From: Arthrinium phaeospermum | Taxonomy: Eukaryota; Ascomycota; Sordariomycetes; Amphisphaeriales; Apiosporaceae | Length of the DNA stretch: 64,000 nt | Reading direction: 5' to 3' | NCBI GenBank assembly: GCA_006503535.1 | Contig: QYRS01000010.1 | Coordinates: 1,364,001-1,428,000, forward strand | Shown here: in pieces, positions 1 through 10,770 of the stretch | How the letters are laid out: every line of letters begins with the position of its first letter | Position numbering within the stretch: the stretch's first letter is position 1 | Made by a program: the position numbers and the translations under genes | Notes under the pieces: generated by a model | Databases searched by the model: none | The model's input: only the letters and a program-made list of their open reading frames with translations | What the model was told of the DNA's origin: nothing

Positions 1-338
1 ACCGTGTCGACGGCGAAATTGACCCATTGATATCGAAAGGGACAGTACGGACCGTTCCGGGATTTCACGTAGTGGAACTTGAGGGCATAATCTCGCGACT
101 CGCTGCAAACGTCTAACAGGGCGGGATTCCGAGATCGGCTCACAAGGTGGTAGTCGGGACGAAAAGTAAACTCTCGAGGCTCTATGCTTAGAGACCAGAT
201 TTGTTGGCGGAGCTCTGGCGGCAGACGCAAAAACGGGTGGAATTCACGCGTTCTCGAAGGGCTGTCTTCTTTGACATCTTCGAACTGAGGAGGCTGGGAA
301 GAGGCGGTGTTGCGGCAGGTGTCAATGGGTAGTGACAT
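1..338 (-). CDS. 2EXR domain protein, N-terminal part, runs off the left edge
   Basis: An open frame starts at the ATG at 336-338 and stays open to the window edge, giving 112 residues. After about 33 polar residues comes FHPFLRLPPELRQQIWSLSI, the typical start of the fungal 2EXR domain, an F-box-like motif. It is followed by a beta-rich stretch (PREFTFRPDYHLVSRSRNPALLDVCSESR) whose ALL-VC-ESR segment is also usual for that family. The function of 2EXR proteins is largely unknown and a role as substrate adaptor is only inferred from the F-box likeness. The next gene on the same strand is 1.3 kb upstream, so no operon-like link is seen. The C-terminus is missing because the window ends here; nothing suggests a break. 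Confidence 0.85.
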   Translation of the reverse strand, partial: MSLPIDTCRNTASSQPPQFEDVKEDSPSRTREFHPFLRLPPELRQQIWSLSIEPREFTFRPDYHLVSRSRNPALLDVCSESRDYALKFHYVKSRNGPYCPFRYQWVNFAVDT

Positions 339-1614
339 TATGATGATGGCTTTGTATTTCGTATAGCTCACGTTAGAGGTCGTTTCACTATTAAAGTAAA
401 TATCAAGGGGGAGAGGAAATAGAGAACCATATTTTTTATATATAACAGAGTTAAAATTAAGTTTTTGTTTCTCTTGAAAACTGGAGGCTATAATAAAGAC
501 AACATCTGGGGCGCTCCATAAGGGATTCCAAGCCGGTGAAATGCCTGCTTGTAAGGTTTCCTGGATTCGCGGAAGCGATTCTTGCAATGTGTTTACGCCA
601 AAGTTACCAGTCTTTGCTATCAGATTCGTATCGCTCGCTCCCCGACGGATCTTGGTAGTACCATGATGTAGGTGAAGCGATGGCGTTTTTGTAACTTCCG
701 CAGTCTTGTGGTGAGCACGCTAGAAGTCCACGGAGCCACAGCACAGGAAGATTGTCGGCGTCTTCTATTCCTGCAGTCCGCCTTCGAGAATTTCAAGACA
801 TCCTCGTAACGGCACTGGAGTTGGCTGGAGAGACATCACGAAAACATTCAACATCGTTCCCGGTAGCACCCTGGAGCATGTGACTGAGGTCGGTCGTCTG
901 ACCAAGACGTTGCCAATTCTCGTTGAAGAACAATGTTTCCGCGGGTGCTATGAGTTCCTCCAACGTCCAACTGCGTTTCAGTCGCCTGGGAAGGAACTCT
1001 CGTCGCGGGTATGGACATCTTCAAGGTAATTAGGCATAACAGACCTACGACAGCTTGTATAACAATACATGGAGTTGATCTCATCAGACAGCTCGACGCT
1101 GCTTTGCCTATGTAATACAGCATCTAGTCCAGACTCCCCAATGTTAGTTGGCATCGACTCGGGCAATACTGAAGCAAGTGGGGTTGCTGTCGCAGCGCCG
1201 TACGTGCCCACTTACACCCACGGTATCCCATGCTCTAGAGCCCCCTTCAAATATCGGGCAATCTTCTTACATCCAAGCATGCAATAAAGACTGTCTAAGT
1301 TGCTTCCAGTCATCGAGAAAAGTACCGACTTGGGCGTCTCAGGCGTAGCTACAGTCGTCACCCCACGTGCGTGGCAGGATGGTGTAATCAGGGACCTTGC
1401 CGTCCGAAGATGAAAGTTTTGAATTGGCTAGTAGCAGAGTTGAGAGGCCATGTATTGGTCAGGTATATCAGTGCTTCTAGCGGCGTAGAAAGTTGTCATG
1501 AATAAATGTCCTCTTAAGCGGTAGAAATAGCTTAGACTGTGAAATAAGTCCCTGGTTTATTGAAATTAGATGCTTATAGCCTTTTACAGTTCTCTCAATA
1601 ACGTTACTTATACT
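339..1614. other. Intergenic region without a supported gene
   Basis: This stretch holds the promoter side of the 2EXR gene and the 3' side of the HET gene. Only short overlapping frames without recognisable motifs occur. An A/T-rich patch with T runs lies near 430-470. I see no RNA gene or repeat. Confidence 0.5.
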
Positions 1615-3759
1615 TTACATAAGCGCCAATGTGTCAAGGTCTAAGTGCCCTTCCCCCGACGCCCATTCAATGATTTCGCCTTCCATTAGGCCTTCAACAT
1701 AGCACTCCCCCATAACGAACCATGCATCATTTTCCTCTATATTTTCAAGCCTCCGGAGGACCAAAGGCACTGAACACCCAAAGACCATCGCTATGCGATC
1801 CCCCTCTCGTGCTACACGGGGCACAATTCCTACCGAATTCTCCGTGAAAGCAACTCGTCGTTGGTTAGAGAACATGAATTTTATCGACTCGACAATCTCG
1901 CGTGAAATTCCAGTCACTTCGACCGGAGTACCATATCTAAATGCCTGGCGCGCTTCAGCGATCCAGGAATCAGTCGCATGGCAGACGATGCCATCTGATA
2001 CCCGCCGGTTACCGGTCAAGACCCGGAGTATAGTGTCGTCCAGCACGCCATCACTGTTCATGTGACGCTCCAGCCCCGGCAACTTAGGAGTTGATTCAAA
2101 ACCGAAAGTATATTCCCATGACTTGGGCCCGCGAACCATCTGGCTCCTCCCCTGAGGTCCCATCTGAATGATTCTGTCCATGATCAAGCCGACAAAGTTC
2201 ATTGGAATATAGTCGGGAGGCTCAATGAGAGAGATTTCTCTCGGCAGGCCGACATTTCCCGGCCCGCCCGATGCAAAGTAAACGGCTCCATTGTGGTACT
2301 TGAAACGATGACTCGGGTCGTGCGTTGTGTCTGACGTCCTCGCACATGCATGACACAAATTAAAGTCGGCGCAGTCTAGACATTTCAATCCCGCTCCAAC
2401 AATGTTTTTGTCACATCCATTACACTTTTTCAGATCTATCCATTCCTTGTGGCCAGGGTTTAGTCTTTGCAGGAACTGGCCAAAGGTTGTAAGTGATCGG
2501 GTGTTATACCCGTGGAGGAGGTGAATATGCGGCGAGGGTTGCGCAGGACCCCCCTGGTCATCCTGCTGGGCTTTCGGGCGATCTGCATAAAGAATGGGTG
2601 CGTAGTCCTTAGCCTGAGGGCCAAACCATGGAATCCAGCCGGTCACATAGTTCGCTGATTTCATAGCCTCGAAGTTATGTGCGTGCCGTCCCATGATGTC
2701 TAAGGATGAGCCGTGATCCATGATATGCAAGGTGGCCTTGCTGTAGAGGGAGATAGGCGTATTCTGGTCCGAGTAGTCCGGAAACCATTTCGATGAGTCT
2801 ATGTCGGACGCCATTGAAATGAAAGCATAGATTCCATCTCTCGGATCAGACGAGGCAAACCCCGAGAACTTATCCAACAGATATTCCAGGGTGCGTCCTG
2901 ACACGTCTCCAGTCTGCCACGAGAGATAAGCAGACCAAAGACGCTCTAGACTATCAATTGCATCTATCTCGGGTGATTCCAGGACATGAGGGTATTCCGG
3001 GTCCAGTCTGCAGATGTTTGTGTCCTTCTCGTGCTCACTTAGGTATAATGGTCTCTCTTTGAGAAATAGTATCAGGGAAAGTAGAGGTTGGAAGGTTTGG
3101 TGACGAGAGCCTATCCAAAAGTCCTTGGTTCCAGAAAGGACGAACTCCTGTACTATCCAGCGCCGTGTGAACCACCGACGCGAGATAATGTCGTATACGG
3201 CTTTCCAGGAGGCTTGGGGGGCCAGGGATGGACCGCGACGGGCAAGAGCATCCTTGGCTTCTTCAGATCCAGGGGACCAGCCAGACTTTTCGCAGCAAGT
3301 ACAAAACCAGTCGATCAGGTTCATGGCAGCGTTACTGTTCTCCGAAGCATCCCCTAGCCATATAAAGACGTGTTTATCCCGGTAGATACTGTCCATAGTG
3401 CGCACCTGATGACCCTTCTCCTTGTTATCCGTCTGATTGATGCATATTGCATCGACCCAGATGTACTGCCCCCCAAGGGAGCTGCGGGCTTGCCGCAAAA
3501 GGCTCTCGAGATTTGGTCGGATGGCGAATCGGGCCCATTCTTGCTGTCCGTGGTTTTGGATCATCAATTGTGACGATGCATCCTCGGCGCCCCACGCGTA
3601 CGATACCGGTCGGTACGGGGGAGCGGAGTCTCGTCGAAATACGGACAAAGTTGCATGCAAATCATGTTCATGACATTCTGCGGGGTGGAGCTTCAGGAGC
3701 CTCACGCAATTTTCAGGGTCCTCGAGTGGGGTGTAAAGAAAGTCTGGTACCGGAGCCAT
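1615..3759 (-). CDS. HET domain protein with a C-terminal ZZ-type zinc finger
   Basis: Single exon, 714 residues from the ATG at 3759 (MAPVPDFLY); the frame is open a little further upstream but without an ATG. The HET domain is clear: YRPVSYAWG at 49-57, IWVDAICINQ at 100-109, then QV-TM-SIY and VFIWLG at 131-136, RRWFTRRWIVQEF around 194-206 and DPRDGIYAFIS around 305-315. A ZZ zinc finger follows at about 446-488, with paired CxxC (CNGC, CLDC, CHAC) and a final histidine pair. HET proteins act in non-self recognition and can trigger cell death when allelic or partner proteins mismatch; the exact role here is unknown. ZZ fingers usually bind protein partners or histone tails. No truncation or frameshift is seen. 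No NACHT or STAND partner gene lies nearby in the window. Confidence 0.92.
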   Translation of the reverse strand: MAPVPDFLYTPLEDPENCVRLLKLHPAECHEHDLHATLSVFRRDSAPPYRPVSYAWGAEDASSQLMIQNHGQQEWARFAIRPNLESLLRQARSSLGGQYIWVDAICINQTDNKEKGHQVRTMDSIYRDKHVFIWLGDASENSNAAMNLIDWFCTCCEKSGWSPGSEEAKDALARRGPSLAPQASWKAVYDIISRRWFTRRWIVQEFVLSGTKDFWIGSRHQTFQPLLSLILFLKERPLYLSEHEKDTNICRLDPEYPHVLESPEIDAIDSLERLWSAYLSWQTGDVSGRTLEYLLDKFSGFASSDPRDGIYAFISMASDIDSSKWFPDYSDQNTPISLYSKATLHIMDHGSSLDIMGRHAHNFEAMKSANYVTGWIPWFGPQAKDYAPILYADRPKAQQDDQGGPAQPSPHIHLLHGYNTRSLTTFGQFLQRLNPGHKEWIDLKKCNGCDKNIVGAGLKCLDCADFNLCHACARTSDTTHDPSHRFKYHNGAVYFASGGPGNVGLPREISLIEPPDYIPMNFVGLIMDRIIQMGPQGRSQMVRGPKSWEYTFGFESTPKLPGLERHMNSDGVLDDTILRVLTGNRRVSDGIVCHATDSWIAEARQAFRYGTPVEVTGISREIVESIKFMFSNQRRVAFTENSVGIVPRVAREGDRIAMVFGCSVPLVLRRLENIEENDAWFVMGECYVEGLMEGEIIEWASGEGHLDLDTLALM

Positions 3760-5176
3760 CGCGATGGACAGTGGGAGGTGTGGAAAGGTGCAAGGATAAA
3801 GGTGTTTGGGAGAGTAAATCCGAGAGGTTAACACATTCTTGACCTATGCTTCGAATGGGGTTTTATGCCACTGGACAGGTGAGCGTAACCGGATCTGCGG
3901 CCGTGCAGGCACGGTGCGATATCACAGAGGTCAAGGCCTACAGAATGGATAAGCCACCTTTCCTCGCCATGGCGTCGTGCTACCATGCAAGTCAGCATCC
4001 AATACGAATGGCAGGCGTTGCAAAACTTTCCACCACAGCCACCACTTAATTAACCCCAGAAACGTGGCACCAAGTACGCCCTGGGGCCAGCGATGCCTAA
4101 CGCCAGTCGCCTGCTGATGGCCATCGGGTCGCAGAACGGCTTCTCGGCGAGAACAGAGACCCGAGTACTGCGCGTTCCATTACCTTCGTAGTCCCAGGCC
4201 GCACTGTATATCGTGGTTCTGCCTTAGCGTACAGCTCACGTTTGTTTGTTTCTAAATACCCCTCACTCACACACACTATCTCTTACTAAACACACAATCA
4301 AATCACACACACCCCCTCTCCGTTGACAGGAAACAAAAGAATCAACGACTCACTGGTAAACCTGCGTCCGCTTGACAGTCTAGGGCCCGCCGGCCGGGTC
4401 GTCGCGGTTGAGGAACTGGTAGGCCAACCGGTAGACATAACACGAACCGGTATTCGTATACTATATTAATAATAGGTAAATGAATTGATTTATACTTCAA
4501 GTATAGGTGAGGTTTGGCGGCAGTCCTCATGCCCATATACCCACCGCTCCGTACACCATCTGGGCCTCGGGCAGGCCCGAGTGATGGTGGGCCTGATCTC
4601 CGATCCCTGCAAGAGCACGCCGGTGACACAAGCGGGTACTCTGACCAATCTCTACTGGTTTCTAAGGAACAGGGGGCGGCACGATATTTGCCAATGTCAG
4701 TGATAGTCTTGGGGAGCATCCCCTTTACAGAACCAACCGCACACCGGTAAGGACTTTCAATGAGAATCTCGTAAGCTCCGATGATAAGAAAATCCCCGCC
4801 AACCCTTAGTTCCCTGACACTGCCCTATGAGATATACCGAGTCGGCAAGGTTCCCCGAGATATTTCTTGTGTCGTTAATCAATTGCGGGGAGAAATGCGG
4901 ACCTCGTTTATGAGCAGACCCAATGGGCAATCCCACTACCCAACTCCCCTGACCCCTCCTTTCTAGATATCCGGCCCATGCCGCAGAGGCGTGTCTTGGC
5001 GTGACCAACGCGGGATACAACACCCAGTTCGCCTATTGATGCGGGAGAGAGACATGTTCTGAAGAGTTCTCACAAAAACATCTTGAGTTTGGCACACTTT
5101 CCACGATAACTACAGAGTTGCCGGCTAGATATATGTACAGGACAGAATTGTTGTAGGCATCTATTTGCAACTTCCA
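3760..5176. other. Intergenic region without a supported gene
   Basis: This holds the HET gene's upstream side and the promoter side of the dehalogenase gene. A C/A-rich simple stretch (CACACA and CTCACT runs) lies at about 4258-4320. Several frames of 60-125 codons overlap each other on both strands, but none shows a domain, a good start or consistent splice sites. A GC-rich patch at 4340-4440 could be old coding sequence on the minus strand; I cannot name it. Confidence 0.45.
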
Positions 5177-6089
5177 ATGGCCAGCTCAAACAAGCACGTC
5201 GTTTTCGACGTAGTTGGTAAGTACTTACATAAACCAAAACATGGATGTGAACTACTCAACCCAGGCAGACAGCTAATGCCGCGCCTACCTACCCACCCTA
5301 TAGGGACCCTGGTAGACTACGAAGCCTTCTACGAAGCCATCGAAGCCCGCCTAGGCCCCAAGCTCCGCGCCCAGCACATCGGCCCCCGCATCTTCGGCTA
5401 CGCCTGGATGGAGGCCGGCGAGAAGGAGTACACCTACCTCAGCATGTCGGGCCGATACGTCCCCTACCTCGACGTCTTCGGCGCCATCTTCTACCGCACC
5501 CTGCGGCAGGCCGGCATCACAAAAAACCCGCGCGCCTTCGCCACCGACGACGACCGCGCCGTCCTCCTGGCGGCCTACGGCGCGCTGCGGCCCCGCCCGG
5601 GCGTCGCCGAGTGCTTCCGCAGGCTGCGGGCCGGCGGCTACACCGTCTGGGCCCTCACCTCGGGCGGCGTCGAGCGGGTCTCGGGCTACCTCCGCAACGG
5701 CGGCGTCGACTTCCCGCCCGAGAACTTCGTCTCGTGCGATACCATCGGCGTGGGCAAGCCCGCCCCCGCCGTCTACGAGCACGTGCTCAAGAAGTTCCCG
5801 GCCGAGAACCTGGATGCTTGGTTTGCGGCGGGCCACATGTGGGATGCGTCCGCCGCGCGACGGACTGGGTGAGTATAAACAATATCTCTTACAGATCCCC
5901 CTTCTCTCTTCAGCTACATTCTGATGGCAATCACTAACATGGGAGAATCTACCTATGAATAGCTTCAAGGGCGCATGGGTTTCCACATGGGAGAAGGAAA
6001 TCTGTTCCGATATATTTGGGGACATGGACATTGTGGCTGACAGCCTTCCTGACCTGGCCGATGGTATAGTGGCATTCAGCCATCATTGA
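5177..6089 (+). CDS. Haloacid dehalogenase, type II (HAD superfamily hydrolase)
   Basis: Three exons at 5177-5216, 5304-5868 and 5963-6089 give 243 residues, the usual size for L-2-haloacid dehalogenase-like proteins. The ATG at 5177 starts MASSNKHVVFDVVGT, with D11 as the expected HAD nucleophile; the rest of motif I, TLVDYEAF, lies in exon 2. The other HAD motifs follow: LTSGG (motif II), the lysine in TIGVGKPAP (motif III) and AAGHMWDASAARRTG-FKGAW (motif IV, split by intron 2). The family hydrolyses carbon-halogen bonds in 2-haloacids, but many fungal members have unknown natural substrates. Intron 1 (5217-5303) is 87 bp, a multiple of three, and has no in-frame stop, so keeping it would insert 29 residues between the nucleophile and the following glycine. 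Intron 2 is 94 bp. The middle exon is much richer in GC than its flanks. Confidence 0.9.
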
Positions 6090-7362
6090 TGCAAAAGACT
6101 GATGGCACTGCATGGCCTCTCAAACGAACCCCAGCTGGCTACATGTGGATCTCAAGGAACCAAGACACATGGAGAGAGATACTCTAGCCCCTCTCCCAGA
6201 GCAGTGTGTACCTCGCCTGCAGCTGGCTGAGTACTGTACTTGCACGAGAAAAGCGATTGGTGTAAAAGCCGAAGTAAACCATATCTTCTTCTGGCACACC
6301 CTCATTGTGGCAGTGTTGGGTCACGATGTAGCACATATCGCCCAGCTTAGCTTGATGTATGCATGTGGGCATTTTACACTTGACCGTACAATTTGGCCCA
6401 TGAGTCTTGCGCTTGTGCCAATGCCTGTTAAAAGCATTCCGGCACCCATAATGGTGTGTGGCCCTCGGAAGGAGAATTAAAACCACCACTGTATGCGTCC
6501 TCTGACGCAACTATTACTGAGGCCTGTCTCAGTCTCAGTCCCAGTCCCAGTCCCAGCCCCAGCATGAGGTACGGCGAAAATGGTGATGCAAACTGGCACG
6601 CAAATGGCCCATGGCCACTATGTTGATTATGGACAACAAGGTGACCCAAGTGGCCCTTGGTACTACTTTTGGAAAGAGAAAAGGGGAAATAATAAAGTCC
6701 CAACGTCATTTCGAAGCTTCAGAAATGGGCTACAACCGAGGAATGACGCAGTTGAGGAGCCGCACACCTCTCGACGCGCTTACTGTGGCGTGAATTATTC
6801 CCCAAACCCCCAACTGAGCCCCAGACCCCAGGCTGGGCTTTTAAAAATGACCACAGGTTCGCCTTACCTCCCTCTAATTGGCACATTTGCACCGAAAGGA
6901 GGTTTTCCCCCAAATAGGTCACATTATCAATAGGACCATCGTCCTTTGGACCATGGCATTCTATCGCCTACATATGCTCCCTCTTCTCTGGGAATCGGAC
7001 CTTATGGCCCATTTCACTCGGGACGATCTGACCATTGCAGAATGCACTCCAGGCAAAGGAGACTTCCTCTCAAAGTTATAAATTCGAGGTGCTAGGCCGG
7101 CGGTCTTGCCTGAGGTTCTGTTCATACATGTAACTGTATCTTTGAGAGCTACAGGAGAAACGAAATCAATTTTTGCCTTTGGGCCTCCTTTGCCATCTTG
7201 CTCCCCTCCATATTCATTCACCTACATGCCTCTGAAAGAGACTCTGACAACCAATTACATGCTTTCGCGCATGTAACATGTGGTTGCTCACCTCGAAGTG
7301 ACGGCCCGAAATACACGCAATACAACATTCGCCGACAGTGTCTGTTCTAGGAAGACGATACG
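6090..7362. other. Intergenic region without a supported gene
   Basis: Short frames on both strands overlap and show no domain. The stretch contains a small CAGTCC-type repeat, listed separately, and the promoter side of the zinc-finger gene. Confidence 0.45.
6526..6563 (+). repeat. Hexanucleotide microsatellite (CAGTCY)n
   Basis: About six tandem hexamers read as GTCTCA twice, then GTCCCA three times, then GCCCCA. The change from T to C along the array suggests stepwise point changes of one unit. No coding role is seen. Confidence 0.8.
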
Positions 7363-8506
7363 ATGATCCAGACACCCGCCTGGGACGGCTGTTCGAACCA
7401 GATGCCCCAGAATCAACACGCGGGCATTACCGGAGACGATTATCGTCCTCCTTCGCCAGTGAGTGTGCCCATTCAAGCGCCGTTTCATCCGCTCATCTCA
7501 TGTACTAGTCTCAAGAAAGTCACGGCGCATATCCTGGCTTGTTGGACAATTCATCCACCCGGTACCCCGGATTCCCATCTTCACCTACCATTCTGCCCTG
7601 GCCCCAATGGCTGTGGGTTGACTCGGCTGGCGCCTATCACCCAATGCCCAACACGAATCATTATGGCTTCGTTCCCCAGAATCAATCGCAACTGGCATAT
7701 TATGCGGCTCATCCCAACGTTGCCGGAATCCATGCTCTGTCTATGTTGCAAGGTCAAGACTATCGTCCAATCCCTCCTTGGCCATATGTCCCCTCACAGG
7801 ACCAGTTGATTCCGGCGACACAGCAAAGCTGGGTTGACTTCCGTGGTTATCAAGATTTCATGCCAATGACCGGGGGTGCCGCCGAGACCCTGTATTATTT
7901 ACACGCGGCGCCGAGCCAACATATGTACGAGACATATCAACATCTGGGACTTCCCGCAGATCAGACCTTCCAAACCCCTACAACCAATGAGCTACAAGGC
8001 TATGGCCAGACAGGGGGCTCCGAGGACGCATCGTCTTCCCTTGAGGAAGAGGAAGCACACAGTCCGAATCGTCAGAGGTCAGTGGCTGCATTACCAAACT
8101 TCCATTACCGAACAGTGACTGACATTTACCCAGTCCCGTTCAGTGCGCCATGTGTGGCAAAACCGTGAAGACGAGAAAATCTCTGCGTCGTCATTGGCGT
8201 GACGTGCACCATGGTCTTCCACCCGGAACACCCGAGAGAGGGTATTATATGTGCGTCTGTGGTAAACACTCCGCCAGTGATAGGAAAAGAGAATTCCTCG
8301 AGCATCTCGGAAAGCCTTCCACAAGTCTGCCGGGGCACGGGCGCCATGCCTTGTTCTGCCGATGCCTAGCACGGTATTCTGTTGGAGATCTTGGAGATTT
8401 CATCAGTCATGTGAAATCTTGTAGGGTCGATCATCCGCGTGGACGGCCTAGCCTGCGTGGTACCCACGCAAGGCGGACTCGAAGTGCTCCTCTCCCATCG
8501 GTTTAG
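7363..8506 (+). CDS. C2H2-type zinc-finger protein
   Basis: Three exons at 7363-7458, 7509-8077 and 8134-8506 (introns of 50 and 56 bp) give 345 residues. Phases join cleanly, the second intron splitting a serine codon. The first 210 residues are rich in P, Q, Y, N and S, as in disordered transactivation regions, and end in an acidic run (SSSLEEEEAHSP). The finger CAMCGKTVKTRKSLRRHWRDVH starts just after intron 2 and fits C-x2-C-x12-H-x4-H. Two more Cys/His groups follow, CVCGKHSASDRKREFLEHL and FCRCLARYSVGDLGDFISHVKSC, which resemble degenerate fingers; the protein ends in a basic tail (RRTRSAPLPSV). A DNA-binding transcription factor is likely, but the target is unknown. I do not recognise a named orthologue. 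Confidence 0.8.
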
Positions 8507-9614
8507 ATCGATTATCGATCGTTCCGACAAGAGGGGAAAGGGGAGGGGGGTTCGAGGCAATCTGTAGCGGAGGAGGGAAAAGGGTTCTTCAAAAGGGGTC
8601 TGGTCATCTCGACTCTACTCCCATCCCAAGGCTGCAATGCCAAAGAGGGTCGGTGAGGTGAGTACCGGATTTCAAGTGTTCTCCATAGAAAGAAGCCATC
8701 GCAGTCATTCCATAGTGTACATAGGCACCGTGTTGCCATAATTGAGTCTACCTACATCATATAATGTAGCTTGTGCCTTGGGTCGTACACTGTTTAATTC
8801 ATTTGCAGTTGGCAACCTAGTTGTGCAGAACCGGAATACATCCATTGCAGGGGTTTAATTACAATGCCAATACCATATGCAGCTGAGTACCTAGACTTCA
8901 TTTGCCCGCCAAGACTCACAGTGATGTGGGTGTGTCCATTGGGCCTAGTAAGTACTTGTAGATACTTAAAGAAAGTGCAGGGTACTGGCTATGCCTATTT
9001 ATTGGCGGTAAACAGTTGTACCTGATCATTTATGTGAGATCAAGCTTTCAGTCCAGTGGCTCACAAGGGACAGGTGTGTAGCAACCGGGGACTTTTGGTG
9101 GTTTTTGTCGGGCGCAATGGGCCATTTCGTCCAGGAAAACCCCTCGAAAATCCCCAACCTGGGCCTTTTCCCTGCATTAGTGCTATGCTATGGCACCATA
9201 GACACTAAATCCCCAAACCTGCAACGCCCCATCAAGTACTCAATCAAACTCCAACTAAGGACGACGACATCGTATGAGTGACCTCGTCAACTGCTTACAG
9301 TTTTGTGCCTTGCCCAGTCATGTTGATGGTGTCTGAGATTGTGCATCAGCAGTATGAGTAATGGAGATTTGATGAACATCGTGGCCGCCTCGGGCGCTAC
9401 GAGAATACGATGACACCTATTATAAATACCTAGTCCTCGCGGTCACAGCAAATAAGCCAACTTGTTCTCCAGACAATAGACAGGAGAGGATTTCAATAAT
9501 GCATAAAGACAATTAGTTTATACGTCTTTGTTCCAAGCCCCATTCAACTCATACCATCGTGTCGCTACAAGCACTGAACCCTTGATTGTCCCCACCTGTC
9601 GCTCCTCGAAAATC
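8507..9614. other. Intergenic region, promoter side of the small gene at 9615
   Basis: No frame with a recognisable domain occurs here. The right part includes the TATA element at 9421 and the untranslated leader of the next gene. Stops in all frames are frequent between 8740 and 9500. Confidence 0.5.
9421..9428 (+). promoter_or_regulatory. TATA-like element TATAAATA
   Basis: TATAAATA lies 187 bp before the ATG at 9615 and is in the correct orientation. With a leader of about 150 bases this would be a normal fungal core promoter. Assignment rests only on the match and the position. Confidence 0.4.
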
Positions 9615-10022
9615 ATGAAATCCTACAGTGGGAAAACTCTTGATAACGACTTCGTAGTCGGGAAGTGTATTGCGGACGGCGACACTTTTCAGCTTTACGA
9701 AGTGAAGAGTTGGTCCTCGCAGGAAGCCCATGAGATTCAAGCCTTGTCTCTGAACTGTACAAGCCAGAGATTGATTCAATCGCGGAGGCGACACATGCGG
9801 CGTTTGCATCAATCACCGAATCTTATTAGATCCATCGAATGTACCGAAGACCATGTGCGCTTTTTCATCACCAAAGTCCAGCGCACAGAGAAGGAGTTGG
9901 ACCACGTTAAAGAGGCCATGGAACAGGAAGTGTCTGCCACGTGCGATCAAGCACCATCCATGCAACCCACGATCGTTGGAGATCATCGTCAAAACAGCCA
10001 AGGTCAAATAAGGACAGAATGA
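9615..10022 (+). CDS. Small protein of unknown function, basic helical core
   Basis: Single exon, 135 residues, starting with the first ATG (MKSYSGKTLDNDFVVGK). The N-terminal half reads like a beta-strand unit (GKTLDNDFVVGKCIADGDTF, then QLYEVKSW), faintly like the N-lobe start of a protein kinase. After it comes a strongly basic helix (SQRLIQSRRRHMRRLHQSPN), then a strand pair (RSIECTEDHVRFFITKV) and an acidic helix (EKELDHVKEAMEQEV). The alternation of hydrophobic and charged residues looks coding rather than random, and a TATA element lies upstream. I do not recognise the family, and no catalytic kinase motifs (HRD, DFG) follow, so it is not a full kinase. It could be a relic of a larger gene. 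Confidence 0.5.
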   Translation: MKSYSGKTLDNDFVVGKCIADGDTFQLYEVKSWSSQEAHEIQALSLNCTSQRLIQSRRRHMRRLHQSPNLIRSIECTEDHVRFFITKVQRTEKELDHVKEAMEQEVSATCDQAPSMQPTIVGDHRQNSQGQIRTE

Positions 10023-10770
10023 TATAGGGGCAAGGCTTTCGAGTTTTGGGTATTTGGGGCAGAATGTGGAATTGACAAGGGAAATTGTTTGGGGTGAACA
10101 ATCAGGCTCTCTTTCACCATGGCAACTGTATCAACATTTGCTCTAATCGTCGACTACTTTCCTTCCCAGCTTATAACTCACCAGTACCTTCAAAATATAC
10201 CACTTACAGTTGTTTTAGCCAAAAGGCATCGGCTATTGCCTGTAGGGGGTAGGAGAATAGGAACAGAGCACTCACTCATCACACGGACATTCGTTCATGC
10301 ATATTACTATTCAGGTAGACATCGCAATTCTTCAATGCAGACCACTGCTCAATTACGACACCCACATACATTTGGTTTCAATCGTAACACCACCTTTGTT
10401 TGTGTAAGATGTTAGCTATCCCCTCAGTGTGAAATAAGATTAGCTTTCGTTCTATCTTCATCTCTTTCGAAATTGGTAAGCGCAATCGAGATTCTAGAAA
10501 GCGTCCATACTAGAGGTCAAGTAAGTAACGGATAGGTCTCAGGGGGGGAGACGACACACATTCCAGTCCTTACATATCATGGAATATCTCTGGGCATCAC
10601 TAGCTCCTCCTTCGCTAGGGTTATTCTCCGAAATCGTATCACGAAGCAGGCTTTTCGTATACCAAGTGGACATCGAATGTCTAAATTGCAGAAACGAGTT
10701 CTATGCAATAACTGAAGCGTAATAGTTGAATATGAAAACACAGCTTGTGTTCAATGCCAACCTTCGTGAT
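10023..10770. other. Intergenic region without a supported gene
   Basis: This lies between two converging genes. A 98-codon frame at 10119-10415 has no domain-like pattern and is not called. No repeat is evident. Confidence 0.45.

Noticed and set aside
4342..4719. A 125-codon minus-strand frame with a GC-rich end
   Set aside because: It overlaps other equally long frames, includes AT-rich sequence typical of non-coding DNA, and shows no recognisable motif.
6112..6933. Several frames of 90-120 codons after the dehalogenase gene
   Set aside because: They overlap on both strands, one crosses the microsatellite, and none has domain-like patterns.
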